Source of the DNA: Metridium senile
Taxonomy: Eukaryota > Cnidaria > Anthozoa > Actiniaria > Metridiidae
Length of the DNA stretch: 64,000 nt
Reading direction: 5' to 3'
Assembly: GCA_949775045.1 (NCBI GenBank)
Contig: OX459103.1
Coordinates: 8,651,842 to 8,715,841 of the forward strand
Shown here one piece after another: positions 35,283 through 46,900 of this stretch (positions within the stretch are counted from its first letter, which is position 1; every line of letters begins with the position of its first letter). The notes beneath the pieces were generated by a model. That model was not told the DNA's origin, did no database searches, and saw nothing but the letters and a program-made list of their open reading frames with translations. The translations under genes were made by a program, and so were the position numbers.

Positions 35283-35870
35283 TGATAAATATTGATTGGT
35301 TTCGATTTATCCTGATTAGTTACTCCGGTATACTGGTATAAAGTCATGAAGAGAGAACAGAACAGGGATGGGTGTCTGAGAAACACGGCTTAACGTACAC
35401 TTCAAGAAGGGAGCAATGATTAAAAAAACAAACGAGGTTGATGAAACATTAAAAAAGGTTTAAAAAAAAAAAACACTTTTAGGGTAAGCAACCACAAAGG
35501 AATTTTGTAAAAACTCCCGGAAGTGAAAGCGCCGGAATAATAGTATTTTTTGCAAGTTACGAAACTTCTTTTATAAAGAACAACTGACATTTATGACACT
35601 CACGTTATTTTTCATTGCACGTGGTGTGCAAAATGACCTTATGGAGTTTAAATACGGATTAATTACAGCAATTTTGACCTTGTCCAAATGATACAACAGA
35701 AAAACGCTGAAGGATAAATATTTACCGTAGAAATTCCGAGTAAATTCTGAATATAGATCATGCATCACCAATTATCATAATCATCAAACATTCTAATTTG
35801 ATATATTTAATATATTTAGTTACACAACAATAGAATAAACCGAGCTCCAAATCTCGAACTTATCGGAGTA

Positions 35871-35878
35871 TGACGTCA
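35871..35878 (+). promoter_or_regulatory. CRE-like TGACGTCA upstream of copy 3, displaced
   Basis: This is the same conserved block as in copy 2, but 398 bases from the ATG because about 325 bases (roughly 35935-36260) are inserted between the promoter block and the start codon. The context TTTGCCTGCATCA at 35923-35935 is repeated just before the true start. Confidence 0.45.
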
Positions 35879-36268
35879 TTGTCTACACATATTATTTGAG
35901 TTATCCTATACGGTGAGCTCACGGAAAGTTTGCCTGCATCAAGGTGGAAAGGGAGGATAAATACTAATTAAGTAGCAAAGTAAATGTCAAGACAAAAGTT
36001 TAAATAATAACTAAATAATCACAAGGATTGTTTCATTTTAAAAGCTTAAAAAAGTGCAACTTTTTTTAACTCTCTAGATGATACCGCCCCCCCCCCCCCC
36101 ACCCCCCACGGTTATAGCCCGTGATTATTGATTTTGGTCATTGACCCAGTTGTTGCCCTACGACCACCCCCGCCCCCTCCCCCTTAAAACTATCAGCGCC
36201 CCCTATGGCCTTAACGACCTTGGCACGCCTGTGCAACTCGAAACCTTCACTGAGTATTTGCTTGCATC

Positions 36269-37929
36269 ATGGCGTTGGTTAGCTCGCTCACTTTGCTTCT
36301 TACAGCATCAGTCTTGTGTATTTCCAATGCAGCCCTCGTTGACGAGTATGATCACTTCGCAGCTCTTGATCCCGACGAGAAAATCAAGCTATACTGGACG
36401 ATCAATCGAGCTGATGAGACCGTCTCGTTCGCCTTAGATGGCGCTACTACTGGCTGGGTTGGTTTTGGTATTTCAACGGGTCAGGGTAAAATGGACAAAG
36501 CTGACATGGTCATTGGATGGGTTAAGGACGGCAAAGCGTATCTATCGGTAGGGTTGAACCTTAATTTGTTTGTCTTTAAATTTCAGGCGGAAATTTCGAA
36601 CGAACAAGGACTAGGAATCCCCATTAAAACAGACAGTTTTGTTTGACAAGGAAATTTGTTTGTGTATCTGGAGGGAGAAAACTTCATAAATCTTCCTTTG
36701 CTAAATGACGGGTAAATGATAAAGCTAGATAGCATGCAAGCTAAAGATTATGGGCGCGGTAACGTTGATTAGAACAATAGCGAGAAGTATCCTCTTTCGC
36801 ATCATCAGCAGGCAACTCCTTTTACTCCTTTGGGATTCCTTTGTAACGGTTTTATTGACCGTGAGGAGAATGAGAACGAGAACGAGGAAGCACATATCCT
36901 TCATATTTGTTTTTTTGGTTGTACGTGTTTGTGTTATATGACCATAACATATGTTGCAGTGGTATATGATGAAACAATTAAAAAACCCGTAAAATTGGAA
37001 AAATTTGCTCGTAAAAGGAAGTACTGTTGAACATCTAGTATTATTTAGTAAACTTTTCATTCACCCATGCATAATCCATTAATTAATTAATTAATTCATC
37101 CATCCATTCATCCATTTATCCATTTATTAATTTATCTATACTAGTTTACTCGCTAGTTTCCATTTATAATTTATCAATCCATTCATCCATCCCTCCATCC
37201 ATCCATTCATCAATCTATCCATCCATCCATCCATTCACCCATCCATTCATTTAATTGTTCTATTTCTACTAGGATCGACATGGTGTTGGTCATTACCCCA
37301 AGATAGACGACCACAATGACTACAAGTTAATCTCTGGCATGGAAAGCAATGGCCATACTATCATCAAGTTTAGCCGTAAGATAGACACTTGTGATCCACA
37401 GGACCTGAAACTACAGGTACTAGAATACAATGACAATAGTAGCTACAGTATTTACAGTAACAACAGCAATGACAATAGCAATAATCCCCTCTACAGTTCG
37501 CTGCGCCATTTTGAAAGGTAGCTGGACCTTTGCATCGTGCAATGATAGAGACCTTTTAACACCTCGCGGGACAATTATTCACATGACTCATTGTAAGTTC
37601 AACGTTCGTCTCGCATCGATGCAAAGGTCCAGCTTCCTTTCAAGACGGTGCTTGAAACTGTGAAGGGGACTTTTGCAGTCTTTATACATAGCATGGCTCA
37701 AAGAAAATAAAAACAACAGCAACAACGACATCAATGACAATAGCAACTACAGTAGTAGCAATAACAACAACAGCAACAAAAACAGCAGCAGAAACAGCAA
37801 CAACAATATCAATTGCAATGTCAACAACAGTAGTAGCAATTACAACAACAGCCCAAACATCAACAACAACAACAACAATGGCAACATCACTTGCAACAAC
37901 AACAACAACAACAATACCAACATCACTTG

Positions 37930-37962
<33 letters not shown>

Positions 37963-40900
37963 TAACACTAGAAACATCACTTGCAGCAACAACAATAACA
38001 ACACTAGCAACAACACTTCAAACAACAATAACACTAGAAACAACATTTCAAACAACAATAACACTAGAAACAACACTTCAAACAACAATAACACTAGAAA
38101 CAACATTTCAAACAACAATAACACTAGAAACAACACTTCAAACAACAATAACACTAGAAACAACACTTCAAATAACAATAACACTAGAAACAACATTTCA
38201 AACAACAATAACACTAGAAACAACATTTCAAACAACAATAACACTAGAAACAACACTTGAAACAATAACGACACTAGCAACATCACTTGCAACAACAACA
38301 ACACTTGCAACAACCAATATTAAAAGAAATCAACATTAATTTGAATATTCCACATTTATTTCGCCAGGAGGGTACTTCTAAGGTCATTTTTGCACTCAAC
38401 GATGAAGACCCTGAGTCTGCAGAATCAATCAAACAGCACACGTTTAGAAATGCACGCAGTATGCTGCTGCTAAACTCGCAGGGAAACAGAAAGGAGCCTG
38501 ACTCTTCTTGGAAACATTTTGACATGCTAAACAAAAACGTAAGTAGATTACGATAAAATAAGAAAGAAAATAAAGAAAGGTTTCCAAAAATGTCTCGTTC
38601 TTTACGAAGTTTATTGTCACAATATGTGTTCTGTTATAGTACAGCGTACCAGCCAAAGACACGACCTACCACTGCAGTATACACAAAATACCTGACTTTA
38701 AAGACAAGACACACATTGTTAGGGTAAGCTAGTAGTTGTAATACACAATTATTTATTTATTAACAACATTTATACATTATTATAATTTTTATAAAAATAC
38801 TGACAATGATTTGAAAATAACAATAATGAAAATAAAAACAATTTTGATAATGATGTATATAAACATAATATGAATGATGATGATGCTCCATCTACAGTTC
38901 GATCCAGTGCTTCAGCGTGGTAATGAAGGTGTCGTTCACCATTTAATCGTCAAGGTCTGTGATCCTGACTTCCCTGAACATCACATTAATACCTCAGCTG
39001 AATGTTACGACAAACAAAATATGCCTGCAGAGGCGTTAAATTGCAATGGCTTTGGTCTACTAGTTGCAGCATGGGGAGTAGGCGGAGGGGTAAGTATAGG
39101 TCAAGGGAAGAGAGGGTTTAGTATTACAATTCTTGGAGGAGGGTTATATAATGAACATAGGTTCTTTTAGGAAGGGGTAGTGAAGAGAGACTTGGGGCCG
39201 CATAATTCTTGGGGGAGGGGTATATAGTGAAGAGAAACTTGGGGCAGCATAATTCTTGGTGGAGGAAGGGGTAGTGAAGAGAGAGTTGGGGCAGCATAAT
39301 TCAAACACATTTGTTCTATTTCTTCACTTCCAGCATGTCCGTCCAGTAATCGTAATATTCCAGTAAATATTTCAGCCACATGTGAGGCATTTGAGTACCC
39401 TGATAGTTAATATTATCAGTATCAGATCACCATTATATATCATCATTTTTTTCATCCACAAATACTAGAATATCCGGCCAGTAATATGTTTATGATTATT
39501 TTATATATCTGTCAGCCATTTGTGTATCCTGACCATGTTGGTTTTCCTATCGGTGTCGAGTATATTGGAAGACATTTTATCCTTCAAATACACTACGATA
39601 ATCCTGTCTTGAAAACTGGTAAGAAAGAAATGTCTTAACAATATTTTTGAACTAATGCAGATTTGCAGACTCAATTATAAGTCATCTTGTGTAGTTTAAC
39701 TTGATGACGAAGCCTAGTTTAAGACCCATCGCCACTTACCAGTATGCTTTGCGTTGTCTATTTTGATTAGATTGTTATAATTTATTCGCAGTCAGTCGTA
39801 TTGCGAGAAAACAAATCAAACAAATCAAACAAATCAAACAAACAGGAGGAGCCAACGATCAGCTGGGACAATTATAACTGTTCTTACATCCCAGCCAGAT
39901 ATGAGTCAATTTGAGTCCCAGGAAACGTTTGGGTTGGCCCAAGAATGTTTCCCAGGAAAATAATTTTTTTAGAACCCCCAAAAAAGAACGCTTAGCAGTG
40001 ATCAGTGTTTGAGATTTGTACAAGAAACGGGGCTACCCGAAAATTTACGTTTTCCAGGTAATTTCAGAATGACAGGATGTATATAATGAAAAACGTGAGA
40101 GCGTAGAATAGTCAAGGTACAGGATTTAATTCCCAGGAACTTACTTATAAGAACAGTTTTTTTAAAGAACACCCCCGTTGGCTCCTCCTAAACAAATCGG
40201 TAAATACCCACTCGCATCGTAGAATATATCAAAATGCCTGAATGTGTAATCCTTCTGAGGTGCATGCTGGTAAGTGCTCGTATAACCGGAAAGGACTTGT
40301 TCTTTGGCCTCTTTCTTAAAATAGAAATCATTTATTTGCTAGTTGATTATTTTTTTAGATGTCGTTGACAGTTCTGGAGTAAGGTTCTTTTACACTGACA
40401 AGATTAGACAGTACGATGCTGGGGTTTTGAGTACTGGTGCTTCAGTAAAATCTTGGATGATGATCCCTCCTAAACAAAAGGCCTGGAGAACGACTGGATA
40501 TTGTAGAAAACAGTGCACAGAAGAGGTGAGAATACGAACGTCTTCCACTTTGAATTGGGGTCAACGCGGCAAAATATATAAAATTTACTTTTACTCCCTG
40601 TTTTTGTTTTACTTTTTTACTTCTTTTACCTGTAACTAGCTCCGCTCATTTTTGCTCCATTTTCAAATTTTAAATGTCCGACGGAAGCATGAAGCTGCTT
40701 AAATTAGATACATGAGAAAAATATCACATACCCTTTGCGGGAATTGACCTCAGTGCCATGGTTTCGGCTTTCTATTCCGATGTGTAAACCACTACACCAA
40801 AAGGACCAACCACGCTAGACACGCAGCCGGACAATGTAGTATAGGGGAACTATGGGGGGTCCCAGGGCGATATTAATCGTATGGAAACGCAGAAGTGAAA

Positions 40901-43900
40901 GGAATAATGAATTGAAATGCGTTCGGTGTATAAAGCTGCTTTAAACACTTACGTACTATTGCCGTAATGTCTTTCTTGTAAGGCTTTGAAAAACAGCTCA
41001 CTGCCCGAGAAGGGAATCAAGATTTTCTCATCTGCTTTGCATACCCACTTGGCAGGTAAGAGACTGGAAACGAGTCGTGTTGACTTGGTACCAATCCTTG
41101 TCTACTTTTTATCCCGCAGGTGACAAACTAATTTTGTCCATCTGTTAAATATTAAAGATTCATTCTTGTCTAGGTGTTGCCGCGTGGACCAAGCATGTCA
41201 GAAATGGAGTGGAACTGCCTGAGATCGCTCGTGACAACAACTATGACTTTAACTTTCAAGTAAGCATACAGCCGCTCTTATGAATCTTGATATTGAAAGG
41301 GTTTATATCTGAAAACAGCTTATGTTTGAATGGGGCGTTTTTTTTTTTCAAAGGTATTTCATTTGAAAAAGACTCGCATTACTGACAGTACTTATAATAT
41401 AAATATTTGAAAGTATAGATATTTGGAAGTGTAAACATTTGGAAGTATGAATATTTGGAAGAATGAATATTTGGAAGTGGCTTATGTTAGCAAGGAATCC
41501 CTCGCATTGCTTTAATGTAAGTTACACTATAATGATAATTACTGTTGTTTCAACGTGTAGGATATCCAGTTTCTACAAAAGGAGATTCACTTCAAACCTG
41601 TAAGTTTACATCAACAATATCACCATCGTTTTAAAATTGGAGTGCTTTTGATATGATGAATATCACTATTATCATAAGCGTTATTATTATCATTTTCATG
41701 ACTATTATCAGCATCATTACCATTATCATCACTGTCATAATAAACACCATCATCATCATCATCAGAATGGTTTAAATACAGGAAACTCAACTATTCTACC
41801 TGAGGATTTCTTTTAAAAGCGAAAAAGATTCTTTTTAACGCACGCCATTTTGAGGAAACAAAATATCCACACCATAATTATGATTATCACTATCATTACC
41901 ACAACAACAACTAGTAGTCTGGGAGCATCTGTAGTGCCGTGAGATTTTCGTGAAGATTAAACGCGACCTGTGCAGAAGTGTTCAGTAGGACCTAAAGAAC
42001 ATTTTAAATGTTGTCGGCAATTCTGTAAGTTCTGCAGGGGGGGCCTACGGGGCGTTTGAAAACTACCCACTCTAATCTTGCATGAAAACGAGGCTGAATC
42101 ATAAAAACTAAATGAAAGCTGGTCTTAATTTAGTATTTTTCATTATAATACTGAGTTTCTTGATAGTCTGAGATGTTGTACTGAATATCATCGTTTGTAG
42201 GGATAATTATAGGGGTCACGTGACCGGAAGTTAAGGCTCAATCTTTTTGTTATCCTAAAAATGACTTAAAATTTGGACTAGACTGACTAAACATGAACCT
42301 ACAAATGAAATCTCGATTCTACTAACATTTTAATCATCACTGTCATCAGTGGAGGGGAGGGGGGGTCAGTGGAGGGGAGGGGAGGGGGGGGGGTGTCAAA
42401 TGCAATTTTTTAAAATCTCTTAAGCCTCGGTCAAACGGCAATGATAGTTCATGATAGTTGATGATAGTTCCAACTATCATGTGCGTTTGACCACCAACTA
42501 TCATGCACTATGATGGATTATCATAGAGTTTGAACATGTTCAAATTTCATATTATAGTCGATAATAGTCTTTGCCGTTTGACCGCGCGTACAGGATAGTT
42601 GATAATAGTTGAGACACAGCTGTCGTTGTTCCACACTAGCATCTGGTAGTGTACACGCAGAATCGCTTTATAAAGTGCGCTCTTTGTTGGTGGTAGCTAT
42701 AGACTGTTTGACTGAACCTGATTCTTGTGAAATATCTTCCACCTGTAGTGAGGTCTTTGACTTCGGTGATGGCTGTCCTAGGCTGATACAGTTAGCAGAC
42801 ATGCTTCTCTACACGTCTCTGTTGGATGCAGTGTTGTTCCAAGGTTCCAAAAAGCGTTTATGACATCTTCAACTGCATTTAGTGTAATTGCTTTCCAGCA
42901 AGCAACTTTTCTCTTTTCCAAAAAAAAACCTCCCAGCTATATCAGCGGCGTGGAAGACGGGTAGTGCTGCCAATTTACCACTGCCCAGAGCACAATCAAT
43001 CGGATCAAGCTCAATCACACCATGATTATTACCAGTGCCAGCGACAAACAGTGTCTTCTGACACAGCTCTGGGTATCGTCTTCAAGATAGAACGAGGACG
43101 TCCATGACGTTGGCAGTTTCGTCTAGAGCATTGAGCAAGATCTTTGTATCCAGCTTTTCTTGATTACTTTGAAGATGGTCTACACCTTTATGTGTTGCAA
43201 GACTTGTACATCGTCAGGCCACATCATCCCGTAGTTACGTCATTTCAGCTTGATCGAGGAAGGGGGAACGAGAAACTGACAGGTACTTCGTTAGTTCGTT
43301 CTTAGTCGTACCCATGATGAGACAGGAGTCTTTGCATGGCGACCTTAATAAAAACTTATAATAAATTGACTTTAAATTTTGCGGAATATAGCATGAAACT
43401 GATCAATTGCACATTACAATATATGGGATCTTGACCAGCCTGTCTTTTATCTTGGGTACTTGTTTTAATGGACTATGGTAAATCATATCGGTCGAAAATC
43501 AAGCAGACCTTATCGATGCATTCATACTTCCTTGTAATTATACTGTTAAAGTGCTCAGCCAGTTGCGAACAGTATTTTATATCGTTTGGCTTATCATGGA
43601 ATCGGAGCTCTCAGTGTGTCACACTGCATCTCCCAGACGTGTGGAGTTAAAAGTGAGGCTGGTCAAGATCCCATATATCGCTAAATGCATGCATGATGTG
43701 TAATTGACCATTTTCATGCTATATTCCGCAATATTTGAAAATCAATTTATTGTAATTTTATTATGCTAGGTCGCCATGCAAAAGATCCTGCCTCATCATA
43801 TTGCTAAGACTAAGAACGAGCTAACAAAGTACCTGGCAGAGAAGTTCCTCGATCGTGCTGAGATATGATGTAACTATGGCCTGGGGATGTACAAGTCTTG

Positions 43901-46900
43901 CAACATATCAAGGTGTAGACCATCTTCAAAGTAATCAACAAAAGGTGGATACAAAGTGCTTGCTCCATGCTCTAGGCGCAACTGCCGACAGTGCTTCTGA
44001 GCATTCCCATGCAAACACGGACGTCCCCGTCCCCGTCCCCTGTTGTATCTAAGGGTTTCCAAGACATATTCTTTGGCACTGACACTGGTAAAAAACATGG
44101 TATCATTGAGCTTGGTCCGATTTCTTGTGCTTTGGGCAAAGAACATACTACAGGCTGGAGATGTTTCGCAGGAATCAGGTTCAGTAAAACAGGCTACCAC
44201 CAACGCAGTGCGCACTTTATGAGGCGCTCACTACAAGATGCTACAATCATGTGCAAAATACCTTGGGACATTATCTGGTTTTAACATGAAAAATATTTCA
44301 ACATCATTTTTCCGTTTCCCCCTCTCCCCCGTATCAATGTTGAATTATATATGGGAATGTGAAACGGTTGTCATTTGAAAGACCAATCAACATTGCTTAG
44401 GGGGAAGGGGGTTTGCAAATCAAATTGATAGATTTTGTATATATTTTTTAAAACGAAAACGATCATAAAAAGTGACATTTCCCAACAATTTTGCACATGA
44501 TTGTAGTGCTACAAGTTGCTAGAATAACGACTGTGTTGGCAGTCCCAGTTTGCATGCCACAACCAGATGATTGATGTGAGAAAGATGAATGGATCCCTGT
44601 AATGACAAAACAACAGCCCTCACCGCAAGCAGTAATCTATTTGGTGTGGGTGTAAATAAAAACAAATGCTCACTCAGTGTCGAAAACCGGGCTTGAACTA
44701 CACCAACCTCTGTTCTTCTTGTAACAGTGATAATTCGTGTGGAAAGACAGCTACTATCAGCAAGAGTGAGTGCGACGAAAATGATGACAGTGATGATTAA
44801 AATGTTAATAGAATCGAGATTTCATTTGTAGTTGCAAGTTTAGTCCGTTTAGTCCAATTTTAGTCATTTTTAGGATAACAAGAAAATTGAGCCTTAACTT
44901 CCGGTCACTTGACCCCTATAATTATCCCTACAAACGATGATATTCAGTACAACATCTCAGACTATCAAAAAACGTAATATTATATTGAAAAATACCAATT
45001 TAAGACCAGCTTTCATTTAGTTTTTATGATTCAGCCTCGTTTTCATGCAAGATTAGAGTGGGTAGTTTTCAAACGCCCCGTAGGCACCCCTGCACGACTT
45101 ACAGAAGTGCCGACAACATTTAAAATGTTCTTTAGGTCCTACTCAACACTTCTGCACAGGTCGCGTTTAATCTTCACGAAAATCCCAAGGCACTTCTTTC
45201 AGCGACATCTGCTCCCGGACTATAGAGCGGATTTTGTATGACTGTGCAAACAGCACGGACACAGCACGGTACACTACAAATGAAATTTAGAGAGTTTTTC
45301 CTGTGCCTATCAAAACACCACAGGTTGGTTACGGCAGTGATTTCGAATGTCTTTATAGAAACTACGGCAGGAACACGGCACGGCCGTGAAGGCACGGCAC
45401 GGTCACGGCAAAAACTTCGAATCTTTTTATATAAATTACGACACGGTCACGGCACGGTACCGTACGTTGCACAGTCATACGAAATCCGCTCTATCATCAT
45501 CACCACCATTATTCTATACCGATAATTATCATTATTATTACCATCATTATCAGACTTATCATGACAATAACGAATTACCATCATCACGTGCACTATCACT
45601 ATCACTATCACCATCAATAACTAAATGCATTTCTATTATTGTTCACAGGGAGATGATTTAATCCACACCTGTATCTACAATACTATGAACCGTAACAAAC
45701 TCACTTACGTAAGTATCGGGCAATTATTTGAAGTATTTTACCATATTTATTTTTTGAATTATTAATTAAGTGTGTAAGGTAAAAAGTGCGTCTAAAAAGT
45801 GTCTGGCTGCGGGTCCCTGTAGTATACCTACTATATATAGTGTACCTACTATATATAGTATACCTACTGCAATATTAAAATTGCTACAAAGCGTCATTTC
45901 GAAACCATTACAAACGATATTTAACCAATCGTTTTCTCTAGGTATCGTTCCTGACCACTTTAAACTCAAAAGAGTAATACCTATCCATAAAGAAGGATCT
46001 CAACTTAACTTGAAATATCGCCCTAACACTTTGCTCTTTCGAATTTTACAGAATTCTAGAAAAGCTTATGTCCAAAAGGCTGATAGTCGATGATAGGTTA
46101 ATTTTAATCTTATTAAAATAAGAACAACATATTATATGGAAAACAACTTGGCTTCAGGTCCTCACATTCAACTGTCCATGCAATCTTGTCTATTGTTGAT
46201 AACATTCAATGATAACTTGTTTTCTTGTGGAATATTTCTAGATCTGAGCAAGGCTTTTGACTCGGTCGATCACTGTATTTTAATAAATAAGCTTTAACAC
46301 TATGTAATAAGAGGAACGGCAAAAGGCTGGTTTTATTTCATATCTACCTAACAGATAACAATTATATTAGTTTCACTGGGGAGCATTAACTCAGAACTCT
46401 AGAACATTTCCACAAGGGTCGGTTCTTGGCCGCACACTTTTTTTTTGTTATCAATGATTTCCATAATTCTTCATCAATTTTTGATTTCCATCTCTTTGCA
46501 GACGATTCGAACATCTTTTGTTGTAATAAGTATTCAAGCCTTCAAGTATTAGAGGAACAAATTAATAAATTCTCAACTAATTACCATCCAAAATTGGCAA
46601 AATGTGCACCACTAACAAGTTATGTCTTAACATTGAAAAATCAAACTTTCTTATTTTACATCCACCCAAGAAAACGTTTTAGCATGATATCGTAATTAGG
46701 TATAAGCCTGAGTAAGGTTTCGGTTCTTCAAGTTTTCAACAGGATTCGAACCCAAGATCTTACAAGTACAAATGTAAACAAATAATAGAATAAAGAATGC
46801 CTTTTTTTTATTTATTTACAGGGAGGTCGGTCTACTAGAGAAGAAATGTGCTTAAACTTTATTTTCTACTATCCACATATTCCGACACTCTCCAGGAAAT

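Noticed and set aside
36067..36108. C-rich run as a G-quadruplex promoter element
   Set aside because: It lies in the private insert of copy 3 and resembles the C runs at other MITE ends; no sign of conservation.
42609..44215. A transposase gene inside the 3.3-kb palindrome
   Set aside because: Only short frames that share a TEPDSCE stretch between arms; no catalytic motif recognised, so no function is assigned.
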